A stretch of 12,726 nucleotides of DNA from Rhodobacter sp. (GTDB taxonomy: Bacteria > Pseudomonadota > Alphaproteobacteria > Rhodobacterales > Rhodobacteraceae): the NCBI GenBank assembly GCA_013824055.1, contig PNNE01000001.1, positions 1 to 12,726 of the forward strand. The letters are read 5' to 3'. Shown here piece by piece: positions 4,544 to 12,726 of this stretch; the stretch's first letter is position 1, and the number at the start of each line of letters is the position of its first letter. The position numbers and the translations under genes were made by a program. The notes beneath the pieces were generated by a model that was not told the DNA's origin, ran no database searches, and saw nothing but the letters and a program-made list of their open reading frames with translations.

Positions 4544-7350
4544 CGGCGGTCGAGGCCGCCTTCGCCAGCCCCGCGCTGGCTTCGCTTGCCACCATCGAGG
4601 CCGAGGGGCTGACCCTGGTCCTGACCGACGACCGGGCGGGGCGGACCTGGCAGGTGGGTGACGGGCGGCTGGTGATCCAGAATGGCGCGACGGCGATTTC
4701 AGCCGAGCTTGGCCTGACGCTGCTGGACCGCGCCACCCCGGCCCAGGCCGTGCTGACGCTGGTTTCGGACAAGGGGGCGCTGACCGCGCATTTGCGCGCC
4801 CGGGTCGACACCATCGCTGCCAGGGACCTGGCAGTGATGGCCCCGCCTCTGGCCTTCCTGGGCTTCGTCGATGCCCCGATCTCGGGCGCGCTGGAGGCGC
4901 GGCTGACCCAGGACGGAACCTTCGGGGGCATGACGGCCGAGCTTGGTCTTGCGGCGGGCCGCCTGGCGCCCGGGGACGGGGCCAGGCCCATCGGCTTTGA
5001 TCGCGCCGCACTGTCCCTGGCCTACGACCCCGTGACGGCAAGGATCGCGCTTTCGGGGCTGTCGGTCGAAAGCCCCTCGCTGCGCCTGACCGCCCACGGC
5101 CACGGCGACCTGCTGGCTTCCGACGGCAGCCCGCTGGCTGCGGGCGCGCTTCCCGACAGCATCCTGGCGCAGATCGCGGTCGAGGAAGTCATGCTTGACC
5201 CCGACGGTCTGTTCGAGGAACCCGTCCGCTTCGGCAGCGGGGCGCTGGACCTGCGGCTGCAACTCAGCCCCTTCCGGCTGGACATCGGCCAGGTCGCGCT
5301 GGTCGAAGGCGACGAACGCCTGCTGCTGTCCGGCGCGGTCGAGGCGACCGACAGCGGCTGGAAGCTGGCGCTTGACGTCGACCTGAACCGGATCGAGACG
5401 GAACGCCTGTTGAAGGTCTGGCCGGTCTCGGTGGTTCCCCAGACCCGGACCTGGTTTGCCACCAACGTCGGCCAGGGTGTGCTGACCGACGTGCAGGCCG
5501 CCCTGCGCCTTCGGCCCGGCGGGCAGCCGCAGTTCACCCTGGGCTACGAGTTTTCCGACACCGATGTCCGCTTTGTCCGCACTCTGCCGCCGATCCTGAA
5601 CGGGCGCGGCCATGCCACGCTGGAGAACAAGACCTATACCGTCGCGCTGGACAAGGGCCATGTCATCGCCCCCGAGGGTGGCCGGATCGAGGCCGACGGG
5701 ACCGTCTTCCAGATCCTTGACATCACCCGGCGCCCGGCGACGGGGAAGGTCGACCTGGTCACCTCGGCCAGCCTGACCGCCACGCTTTCGCTTCTGGACC
5801 AGGAGCCGTTCAGCTTCTTCTCCAAGGCCGGTCTGCCCTACAACCTGGGCGACGGGCGGGCGGAGCTCAAGGCCACGATCATCATGCCGCTGAAGCAGCA
5901 CATCCCGATCGAGGAGGTGAGCTTTACCGTCGCGGGCCACATCCGCGACTTCACCTCGCCCGCCCTGGTCCCGGGCCGCATCCTGACCGCGCCCGAAATC
6001 CGGGTTGCGGTCGATACCGAGGGGCTGGAGCTGACGGGCAAGGGCAGGCTTGACCTGATGCCGGTGGACCTGACCTACCGCCAGGGCTTCGGGCCGGAAC
6101 AGAAGGGCCGCGCGCGGGTCGATGGCACGGTGATGCTGTCGGACGACGTGCTGCGCGACTTCGGGATCGAGCTGCCCGCGGGGTCGGTCCGCGGCGAAGG
6201 CCCCGCGGCCATCGACGTGGCGCTGGTCAGGGGCGAGGCCCCGCAGCTGACGCTGACCTCGAACCTGACCGGACTTGCACTGCGGCTGGACGCGCTTGGC
6301 TGGTCCAAGCGGGCCGGCACGCGCGCTGCGCTTGACCTTGAAGCCCGCCTGTCGCGCGAACCGGTGGTAGAGCGGCTGACGCTGAACGCCCCCGGGCTGG
6401 AGGCGCGGGGCCGGATCACCACGCGTGAGGGCGGGGGGCTGGAGGTCGCCAGCTTCGAACGTGTCGTCGCGGGCGACTGGCTGGTTGCCGCGGTCACGCT
6501 GACCGGACGGGGCCGGGGGGCGCTTGACGTTGCGGTGACTGGCGGCAGCCTTGATCTGCGCCGCATGCCCGACGCTGGTGGTGGTGCCGGGGGCGGGGGT
6601 CCGATCGACATCCGCCTGGACCGGCTGCGCATCTCGGACGGCATAACGCTGACCGATTTCCGCGGCGAGTTCGGCAGTCGCGGCGGCTTCAACGGCCGCT
6701 TTGTCGGCGCCGTCAACGACACGGCCCTGATCGAAGGCATCGTCGCCCCGGCAGAAGGCGGCAGCGCCGTCCGCATCACCTCGGAAAATGCGGGCGCGGT
6801 GCTGGCCGCCGCGGGCATCTTCGACCAGGGCCGCGGCGGGTCCCTGGACATGACGCTGTTTCCGCGCGGGCCCAGGGGGGAATACAACGGCGCAGCGACC
6901 TTCACCCGGCTTCGCGTCCAGGGCGCGCCCGCGCTGGCCGAGCTTCTGTCCGCCGTTTCGGTCGTGGGACTTCTGGAACAGCTGAACGGCGAGGGGCTGG
7001 CCTTCAACAACGGCGAAGTCACGTTCATCCTGACGCCAAGGGCGGTCGAGATCACCGAAGGCTCGGCTGTCGGCGCCTCGCTTGGCATTTCCTTTGCGGG
7101 CCTGTACCAGAACGGCTCGGGCGTGATCGACTTGCAGGGCGTGATCTCGCCGATCTATCTGGTCAACGGGGTGGGACAGATCCTGACACGCAGGGGCGAG
7201 GGGCTTTTCGGGTTCAACTACCGTGTCACCGGCACGGCCGAGAACCCGAACGTGGCGGTCAACCCGCTGTCGGTGCTGACACCCGGCATGTTCCGCGAGC
7301 TTTTCCGCCAGCGCCCGCCCAGCCTGACCGACGCCGAGGGGGGCGGATGA
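4516..7350 (+). CDS. Main portion of the frameshifted AsmA/YhdP-like protein (DUF3971 and AsmA-like C-terminal region)
   Basis: The frame is continuous and protein-like from about 4516 (DPQTASEVLTAVEAAFASP) to TGA 7348-7350, about 944 residues; the first usable start codon inside it is GTG 4654. Joined to the upstream part and with one base restored near 4514, it gives a single protein of about 1,146 residues, the usual size for DUF3971/AsmA-like proteins of alphaproteobacteria. It consists of long repetitive beta-strand domains with alternating hydrophobic residues, and a conserved C-terminal region (about 6847-7290) with LAELLSAVSVVGLLEQLNG and FNYRVTGTAENPNVAVNP. The E. coli relatives YhdP, TamB and YdbH bridge the periplasm and help move phospholipids to the outer membrane; a like role is inferred. 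Its stop overlaps the queA start (ATGA), so queA is probably translationally coupled. As sequenced, this part lacks its membrane anchor. It could be a real mutation or a one-base sequencing error. Confidence 0.85.
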   Translation, partial: DPQTASEVLTAVEAAFASPALASLATIEAEGLTLVLTDDRAGRTWQVGDGRLVIQNGATAISAELGLTLLDRATPAQAVLTLVSDKGALTAHLRARVDTIAARDLAVMAPPLAFLGFVDAPISGALEARLTQDGTFGGMTAELGLAAGRLAPGDGARPIGFDRAALSLAYDPVTARIALSGLSVESPSLRLTAHGHGDLLASDGSPLAAGALPDSILAQIAVEEVMLDPDGLFEEPVRFGSGALDLRLQLSPFRLDIGQVALVEGDERLLLSGAVEATDSGWKLALDVDLNRIETERLLKVWPVSVVPQTRTWFATNVGQGVLTDVQAALRLRPGGQPQFTLGYEFSDTDVRFVRTLPPILNGRGHATLENKTYTVALDKGHVIAPEGGRIEADGTVFQILDITRRPATGKVDLVTSASLTATLSLLDQEPFSFFSKAGLPYNLGDGRAELKATIIMPLKQHIPIEEVSFTVAGHIRDFTSPALVPGRILTAPEIRVAVDTEGLELTGKGRLDLMPVDLTYRQGFGPEQKGRARVDGTVMLSDDVLRDFGIELPAGSVRGEGPAAIDVALVRGEAPQLTLTSNLTGLALRLDALGWSKRAGTRAALDLEARLSREPVVERLTLNAPGLEARGRITTREGGGLEVASFERVVAGDWLVAAVTLTGRGRGALDVAVTGGSLDLRRMPDAGGGAGGGGPIDIRLDRLRISDGITLTDFRGEFGSRGGFNGRFVGAVNDTALIEGIVAPAEGGSAVRITSENAGAVLAAAGIFDQGRGGSLDMTLFPRGPRGEYNGAATFTRLRVQGAPALAELLSAVSVVGLLEQLNGEGLAFNNGEVTFILTPRAVEITEGSAVGASLGISFAGLYQNGSGVIDLQGVISPIYLVNGVGQILTRRGEGLFGFNYRVTGTAENPNVAVNPLSVLTPGMFRELFRQRPPSLTDAEGGG

Positions 7351-8387
7351 AACTTTCCGATTTCGACTTTGACCTGCCGGAGGGGCTGATCGCAACCCGG
7401 CCCGCCCGCCCGCGCACCTCGGCCCGGCTGCTGCTGGCCGAAGGCGACCGGATCAGCGACCGGCATGTCCATGACCTGCTGGACATCTTCCGCCCCGGCG
7501 ACCGGCTGGTGCTGAACAACACCAAGGTCCTGCCCGCCCGGCTGCTGGGCACCCGCCAGCGCGAGGATGCCGTGGCCAAGGTCGAGATCACGCTGCTGGA
7601 ACCCCGCGCGGTGGGGTGGCGGGCCTTGGCCAAACCCCTGCGCAAGCTGCAGCTGGGCGAGGTGATCCGGTTCTCCGACCGGCTTTCCGCGTCGGTGGCC
7701 GAGAAGACGGAAACCGACCTCACGCTCGCGTTCGAGCTGACCGGGGACGACTTCGACGCCGCCCTGGCCGAGGCCGGGGTCATGCCGCTGCCGCCCTACA
7801 TCGCCGCCAAGCGCGCGGCAGATGACCAGGACCGGACCGATTACCAGACCGTCTTTGCCCGCCATTCCGGGGCGGTCGCGGCGCCCACGGCCTCGCTGCA
7901 CTTTGACGAACAGTTGCTGCAGGCGCTGGCCGACAAGGGGGTGGATTTCACCGAAGTCACCCTGCACGTCGGCGCAGGCACCTTCCTGCCGGTCAAGGTC
8001 GAGGATGTGACGACCCACCGGATGCATGCCGAATGGGGCCGGGTGACGGCGGCCGCGGCGGCCGAGATCAACGCGACCAGGCGGGCAGGGGGCCGGGTGA
8101 TCCCCGTCGGCACCACCGCCCTGCGACTGATCGAAAGTGCGGCCGGTGCGGACGGCGTGCTGCACCCTTGGGAGGGTGAGACCGACATCTTCATCTATCC
8201 CGGTTATCGCTTCCGGGTGACCGACGCGCTGATGACCAACTTTCACCTGCCGAAGTCGACGCTGATGATGCTGGTCTCGGCGCTGATGGGCGAAGAGCGC
8301 ATCCGCAGCATCTATGGCCACGCGATCCGCGAGGGGTATCGCTTCTTCAGCTATGGCGACAGCTCGTTGCTGATCCCGGATGCCTAG
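7347..8387 (+). CDS. queA: S-adenosylmethionine:tRNA ribosyltransferase-isomerase
   Basis: QueA transfers and isomerises the ribosyl part of S-adenosylmethionine onto preQ1 at the wobble base of tRNAs with GUN anticodons, giving epoxyqueuosine in the cytoplasm. The 346-residue length is typical. Hallmark segments are all present: FDFDLPEGLIATRPA (6-20), LVLNNTKVLPARL (54-66), PLPPYI (147-152), DYQTVFA and GAVAAPTASLHF (165-186), HVGAGTFLPV (207-216), NFHLPKSTLMMLVSALMG (298-315) and YRFFSYGDSSLL (331-342). ATG 7347 overlaps the stop of the AsmA-like gene (ATGA), with a GAGGGGGG ribosome site just upstream. The TAG stop at 8385-8387 shares a CTAG palindrome with the stop of the converging acetyltransferase gene. 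It is the best-supported enzyme of the middle block; no tgt gene is visible here. Confidence 0.98.
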   Translation: MKLSDFDFDLPEGLIATRPARPRTSARLLLAEGDRISDRHVHDLLDIFRPGDRLVLNNTKVLPARLLGTRQREDAVAKVEITLLEPRAVGWRALAKPLRKLQLGEVIRFSDRLSASVAEKTETDLTLAFELTGDDFDAALAEAGVMPLPPYIAAKRAADDQDRTDYQTVFARHSGAVAAPTASLHFDEQLLQALADKGVDFTEVTLHVGAGTFLPVKVEDVTTHRMHAEWGRVTAAAAAEINATRRAGGRVIPVGTTALRLIESAAGADGVLHPWEGETDIFIYPGYRFRVTDALMTNFHLPKSTLMMLVSALMGEERIRSIYGHAIREGYRFFSYGDSSLLIPDA

Positions 8388-9112
8388 CGGGTAAAGACGA
8401 AGCCTTCCCAGTCGCCCCTGTCCTTGCCGCGTGGCGCAAGGCCCAGGGTGTCGCGGTCGCAAGGCTGGAAGCCGCAGGCAAGCAGCAGCCGCTTCGAGGC
8501 CGTGTTCAGCGGATGGACGCGGGCGGTGATCCGGGTGATGTGCGGCTTCCTGACCGCCAGCCGGTCCAGAAACCGCTGCACCATCTGCCGACCGAAGCCC
8601 TTGCCGCGATGGGCCGCCCCGATCCAGTAGCTGAGTTCGGCCGCTGCGGGGTCGGCGCCGTATTCCAGCCGCACCTGGCCCACCGGCTGCCCGGCGACGC
8701 TGGCGACCCGCACCTTGTGATGCGTGCCTTCCGTCGAGAGCGCGATCAGCGCCCGGGCGGTGTCAGCGTCCAGGGACGTCGGCTGTTCCTCCAGCATGAA
8801 GGTCCACAGGCTGGGGTCGCTCATCAGGGCGCGGTAGGCTGCCAGATCATCCTCGACCCAGACCCGCAGGGTCAGAGTCTGGGGCCTTGCATGGACCGGG
8901 GTGCCGGTGATCTGCTTGTGCAGCGGCAGGATGCCCATCTGCCAGGACAGCGGCGGCGCGGTGTCATCCTCGTCCTCGGCGTGGTGCACCCAGCCCTGCT
9001 GCAACGGGCAATAGGACAGCGCGACGCCCGAGGCCCGGGCCAAGGCCAGCTCTTCGGCATTCAGCACGCCATCAAAGCGGTCGCGGGTGGTCCGCTTGCT
9101 CTGGTCGGTCAT
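8384..9112 (-). CDS. GNAT family N-acetyltransferase with an extended N-terminus
   Basis: The C-terminal two thirds (about 79-242) form a GNAT acetyltransferase of the RimJ/RimL-like (Acetyltransf_3) kind. It opens LTLRVWVEDDLAAYRALMSDP, carries the acetyl-CoA loop RGKGFG (169-174) after AELSYWIG, and has the family's N-A-S helix in LNTASKRLLLACGF (202-215). The substrate cannot be told from sequence; relatives acetylate protein N-termini, small molecules or antibiotics. The 242 residues exceed the usual 170-190 because of about 75 extra N-terminal residues, including FDGVLNAEELALARASGVAL and an acidic HHAEDEDD segment, which I do not recognise. ATG 9112-9110 has a good ribosome site (AGGGAGA), whereas internal Met59 has none, so the long form is preferred. 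It converges with queA with a 4-bp overlap and diverges from the MFS transporter gene. Confidence 0.9.
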   Translation of the reverse strand: MTDQSKRTTRDRFDGVLNAEELALARASGVALSYCPLQQGWVHHAEDEDDTAPPLSWQMGILPLHKQITGTPVHARPQTLTLRVWVEDDLAAYRALMSDPSLWTFMLEEQPTSLDADTARALIALSTEGTHHKVRVASVAGQPVGQVRLEYGADPAAAELSYWIGAAHRGKGFGRQMVQRFLDRLAVRKPHITRITARVHPLNTASKRLLLACGFQPCDRDTLGLAPRGKDRGDWEGFVFTR

Positions 9113-9158
9113 GGCCTGTCTCCCTGATGTGCTTGCTTTTCAGGTGGGAAGTCCGCCG

Positions 9159-9187
9159 TGGAATTCAACGGCTGTAACCGATACAAT
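9159..9187 (+). promoter_or_regulatory. Candidate sigma-70-type promoter for the YcaD-like MFS gene
   Basis: TACAAT at 9182-9187 matches the -10 consensus at five of six positions and stands out in GC-rich sequence. TGGAAT (9159-9164) lies 17 nt upstream but matches the -35 consensus poorly. Transcription would start near 9194 and give a leader of about 155 nt containing the 12-bp repeats. It is a sequence-pattern guess. Confidence 0.35.
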
Positions 9188-9190
9188 TCC
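9160..9190. promoter_or_regulatory. Imperfect dyad between divergent genes, possible operator
   Basis: GGAATT (9160-9165) and AATTCC (9185-9190) are inverted around a 19-nt core, which itself contains CGG-N6-CCG slightly off centre. The dyad overlaps the candidate -10 element and lies between the divergent acetyltransferase and MFS genes, where a regulator could act on both. No regulator gene is adjacent, so this is only a candidate. Confidence 0.3.
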
Positions 9191-9274
9191 AATCTCGGGT
9201 CCAAACTCGGGTCCAATCTCGGGTCCGATTTCCGGCCCGCATTCGGGACCGATCCCGGTTCCGATCTTGCGGCA
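9191..9274 (+). repeat. Array of degenerate 12-bp tandem repeats in the acetyltransferase/MFS intergenic region
   Basis: Twelve-bp units start at 9191, 9203, 9215, 9227, 9239 and 9251, with a fading seventh at 9263. The first three are nearly identical (AATCTCGGGTCC, AAACTCGGGTCC, AATCTCGGGTCC); later ones keep the pattern A-rich start, CGG/GG centre and terminal CC with substitutions. Because 12 is a multiple of three, reading frames through it give four-residue repeats (ISGP in one, NLGS in another), but no start with a clear family match supports translation. The array lies about 75-160 nt before the MFS start, probably in its 5' leader. GGTCC and GGACC units could pair in RNA. This is the main content of the 237-nt gap at 9113-9349. 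Confidence 0.75.
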
Positions 9275-9349
9275 GGACAAGGCCTTGCGCTTGCCTTGAG
9301 CCGAATCTTCGGGCAGTCAGGACGCAACTCCGGCGCGGCAGGAACGACG

Positions 9350-10597
9350 ATGCTCAAGGTTCTTTCCCATTCCTGGCCGCTGCTGATGGGCATCATGCTG
9401 CTGATGGTCGGCAATGGCATCCAGGGCACGCTTCTTGGCATCCGCGGCAATCTGGAGGGGTTCACCACCTATCAGCTGTCCTACGTGATGGCCGCCTACT
9501 TCGTCGGCTTCCTGTTCGGCTCCTGGGCCGCGCCCCGCATGATCCGCCGCGTGGGCCATGTGCGGGTCTTTGCCGCGCTGGGGTCGCTGATCTCGGCGAT
9601 CCTGGTGATCTATCCGGTCTACCCCGACTGGGTGGTCTGGACCGCCCTGCGCGTGCTGGCCGGCTTCTGCTTTTCCGGCATCTACATCACCGCCGAAAGC
9701 TGGATCAACAACACCGCCTCGAACGAGACGCGGGGCCAGGCGCTGTCGGCCTACATGATCGTCCAGATGATCGGCATCATCGCAAGCCAGGTCCTGCTGA
9801 ACCTGCCCGACCCCACCGGCTTTGCGCTGTTCATCCTGCCCTCGGTCCTGGTCTCGCTGGCCTTCATGCCGATCCTTCTGGCGCCGACGCCGGCCCCGGC
9901 CTTCGACAGCACGCGACGCGTCTCCTTCGGGTGGCTCTTCCGCATCTCGCCGCTTGGCTGCGTCGGGATGCTGCTGACCGGAGGCGTCTTCTCGGCCATG
10001 TTCGGCATGGCCGCGGTCTGGGGCGCGCAGGAAGGGCTGACGCTGCGGCAGATCTCGATCTTCGTCGGCGCGATCTATGTCGGCGGGCTGGTGCTGCAAT
10101 ATCCGATCGGCTGGGCCTCGGACCGGATGGACCGGCGCACGCTGATCACCGGGCTTTCGGCCGTTGCCGCCGTGGCGATGCTGGCTGCCGCCGCGCTGCC
10201 GCTGTCCTTTCCCGCCCTGGTCGGCATCGCCGTGATCCTGGGCGGCATCACCAACCCGGTCTATGCGCTGCTCATCGCCTATACCAACGACTTCCTGCCG
10301 CGCGACCAGATGGCCGGGGCCTCGGCCGGGCTCATCTTCCTGAACGGCTTCGGCGCGATCTTCGGCCCGACCTCGACCGGCTGGATGATGGAACAGGTCG
10401 GCCCGCCCGGCTTCTTCCTGTTCATCGGCCTGCTCTATGCCGCGCTGGCCGCCTACGCGCTGTACCGCATGACGCGCCGCGCCGCGCCCAGCGTGTCGGG
10501 CGCCTTCCGCGGCGTGACGCTGGGGGCCTCGCCGCTGGCGGTCGAGGCCGTCCTGGAAGAGGCCGCCAAGGACGACCCGGTCCGCAAGGACACGTGA
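9350..10597 (+). CDS. MFS transporter, YcaD-like
   Basis: This 415-residue inner-membrane protein has about twelve hydrophobic segments. The MFS motif between helices 2 and 3 reads GSWAAPRMIRRVGHVRVF (57-74), and the matching loop in the second half is GWASDRMDRR (254-263). AESWINNTASNETRGQALSAY (115-135) and LQYPIGWASDR (249-259) resemble the corresponding parts of E. coli YcaD, so it belongs near that subfamily; the substrate is unknown. ATG 9350 is chosen because it places helix 1 at the N-terminus and has AGGA 6 nt upstream. The frame is open back to a GTG at 9158 with its own GGTGGGAA stretch, which would add 64 residues including the NLGS-type repeats; I consider that unlikely. The soluble C-terminal tail (about 375-415) is charged. 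It is followed 61 nt later by the DUF924 gene. Confidence 0.9.
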   Translation: MLKVLSHSWPLLMGIMLLMVGNGIQGTLLGIRGNLEGFTTYQLSYVMAAYFVGFLFGSWAAPRMIRRVGHVRVFAALGSLISAILVIYPVYPDWVVWTALRVLAGFCFSGIYITAESWINNTASNETRGQALSAYMIVQMIGIIASQVLLNLPDPTGFALFILPSVLVSLAFMPILLAPTPAPAFDSTRRVSFGWLFRISPLGCVGMLLTGGVFSAMFGMAAVWGAQEGLTLRQISIFVGAIYVGGLVLQYPIGWASDRMDRRTLITGLSAVAAVAMLAAAALPLSFPALVGIAVILGGITNPVYALLIAYTNDFLPRDQMAGASAGLIFLNGFGAIFGPTSTGWMMEQVGPPGFFLFIGLLYAALAAYALYRMTRRAAPSVSGAFRGVTLGASPLAVEAVLEEAAKDDPVRKDT

Positions 10598-10624
10598 CAT
10601 CTTCGGGTTGCAGCGCCGCCCGAT

Positions 10625-10650
10625 CCCTGCAAGGCTTTGCCAAAGCAGGG
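10625..10650 (+). promoter_or_regulatory. Inverted repeat touching the DUF924 ribosome binding site
   Basis: CCCTGC (10625-10630) and GCAGGG (10645-10650) are inverted, with a smaller CTTT/AAAG pair inside. The right arm runs directly into the GGGAGG ribosome site (10648-10653) of the DUF924 gene, so a hairpin here could partly hide it. It could also be the downstream hairpin of the MFS gene, but there is no U-tract. Short arms make chance plausible. Confidence 0.3.
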
Positions 10651-10658
10651 AGGCCCCC

Positions 10659-11270
10659 ATGTCTGACCCGGTCGAGGTGCTGGACTTCTGGATATCCGAG
10701 ATCGGCCCGAAGGGCTGGTTCAGCGGCGGCGAGGCGGTGGACATGGCCTGTCGCGACCGCTTTCTGGACCTCTGGCAGGCCGCCCACGACGGGGGGCTGG
10801 AACATTGGGTCGAAGGCCCCGCCGGGACGCTGGCCTACCTGGTGCTGACCGACCAGTTTCCCCGCAACATGTTCCGCGGCCAGGCCCGCGCCTTCGCCAC
10901 CGACGCCCGCGCCCGCGCCGCCGCCCGCCGCGCCGTGGCGCTTGGCTGGGACATCGCGGTGCCCGAACCGGAACGCACCTTCTTCTACCTGCCCTTCGGA
11001 CATTCCGAGGACCTGTCGGATCAGGAGTGGTCGGTCGAACTTCACGCGGCCCGCATGGTCGAGGATGCAGAGTATCTTCTGCACGCGCGCGCCCACCGCG
11101 AGATCATCGCCCGCTTCGGCCGCTTTCCGTTTCGCAACGCCGCGCTGGGGCGCGCGACCACGCCCGAGGAACAGGACTTCCTGGCCGCGGGCGCCTATCC
11201 GGCCCTGGTCGACCGCCTGAGGGCGGGGCAGCAGGCGGGGCAGGAAGAAAGCCATGCACCTGACGCATAG
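10659..11270 (+). CDS. DUF924 family protein
   Basis: The protein is 203 residues from ATG 10659, with AGGGAGG ideally placed 5 nt upstream; a 17-residue longer frame lacks support. It matches DUF924 end to end: VLDFWISEIGPKGWF (7-21), the family signature LTDQFPRNMFRG (63-74), FFYLPFGHSED (108-118) and RFGRFPFRNAALGR (152-165) followed by TPEEQDFL. Members are all-helical and TPR-like in fold, and I know of no established biochemical role. The C-terminus (about 188-203) is glutamine-rich and variable. It lies 61 nt after the MFS gene and 76 nt before lpdA on the same strand, so cotranscription with lpdA is possible. The family call is firm; function is unknown. Confidence 0.93.
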   Translation: MSDPVEVLDFWISEIGPKGWFSGGEAVDMACRDRFLDLWQAAHDGGLEHWVEGPAGTLAYLVLTDQFPRNMFRGQARAFATDARARAAARRAVALGWDIAVPEPERTFFYLPFGHSEDLSDQEWSVELHAARMVEDAEYLLHARAHREIIARFGRFPFRNAALGRATTPEEQDFLAAGAYPALVDRLRAGQQAGQEESHAPDA

Positions 11271-11325
11271 ACCCACGGCAACGCCAATGTTGATTGGGTC
11301 TGGCAGATAGTTTAATGGCAAACTA
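11269..11325 (+). promoter_or_regulatory. Two small inverted repeats and an AT-rich stretch upstream of lpdA
   Basis: AGACCCA (11269-11275) pairs with TGGGTCT (11295-11301) across 19 nt. TAGTTT (11308-11313) pairs with AAACTA (11320-11325) across 6 nt and is followed by CTTTTTCT, then the GGAGGAGGG ribosome site. The second could be a weak intrinsic terminator or attenuator before lpdA, or an operator. TTGATT (11290-11295) with TTTAAT (11311-11316) 15 nt downstream is a poor promoter candidate. The AT-rich patch is unusual for this sequence, which suggests a control region. Confidence 0.35.
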
Positions 11326-11346
11326 CTTTTTCTGGAGGAGGGAAAG

Positions 11347-12726
<1,380 letters not shown>

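Noticed and set aside
4699..7395. An 898-residue open frame on the minus strand opposite the AsmA-like gene
   Set aside because: It reads as arginine/glutamine/proline/alanine-rich sequence with no recognisable fold; the plus frame has clear domain structure. Long antisense frames are expected at this GC content.
9087..9299. A 70-residue frame with ISGP repeats across the 12-bp array
   Set aside because: It overlaps the start of the acetyltransferase gene antisense, has no family match, and its repeats follow automatically from the 12-bp DNA period.
9158..9349. N-terminal extension of the MFS transporter with NLGS-type repeats from GTG 9158
   Set aside because: It would put 64 low-complexity residues before helix 1, which YcaD-like proteins lack; ATG 9350 has its own ribosome site and a good -10 element lies downstream of 9158. 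Kept only as an outside alternative.
9317..10744. A 475-residue minus-strand frame opposite the MFS transporter
   Set aside because: It is hydrophilic and rich in Asp/His/Arg/Gln, the usual antisense image of a membrane protein; the plus frame has twelve membrane segments and MFS motifs.

Overview
The window is about 12.7 kb of very GC-rich chromosome from an alphaproteobacterium. Gene content and protein flavour point to Rhodobacterales, most likely a Paracoccus-like genus. That placement rests on protein resemblance and base composition recalled from memory, not on a database search. No tRNA, rRNA, CRISPR array, insertion sequence or phage gene is visible. Most of the window is ordinary core genome, with some local decay and some unexplained noncoding structure.

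Left part, minus strand (about 1-3782). Genes run leftwards in the order: a PrxQ/Bcp peroxiredoxin, a DUF455 ferritin-like protein, a membrane-anchored coiled-coil M23 (LytM) peptidase, and a bactofilin whose start overlaps the peptidase end by 11 nt. A broken DHA2-type MFS transporter lies 11 nt beyond the bactofilin stop. The peptidase and bactofilin look like a cell-shape module in which a cytoskeletal polymer positions a cell-wall hydrolase. Two abutting 22-bp perfect palindromes fill most of the gap between the peroxiredoxin and the DUF455 gene.

Middle part, plus strand (about 3911-8387). A large AsmA/YhdP-like envelope protein (DUF3971 type) is split by a -1 frameshift near 4514. It overlaps queA, which makes the queuosine precursor in tRNA, by 4 nt (ATGA). 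queA converges with a minus-strand GNAT acetyltransferase, and the two TAG stop codons share one CTAG palindrome.

Right part (about 9113-12726). The acetyltransferase and a YcaD-like MFS transporter diverge from a 237-nt region holding an imperfect dyad, a good -10-like hexamer and an array of degenerate 12-bp repeats. On the plus strand follow a DUF924 protein and lpdA, the E3 component of pyruvate dehydrogenase by its active-site motif, cut by the window end just short of its C-terminus.

I found no convincing new multi-gene system. The items most worth checking are the covarying twin palindromes, the 12-bp array in a probable leader, the frameshift in the AsmA-like gene, and the internally deleted MFS remnant.
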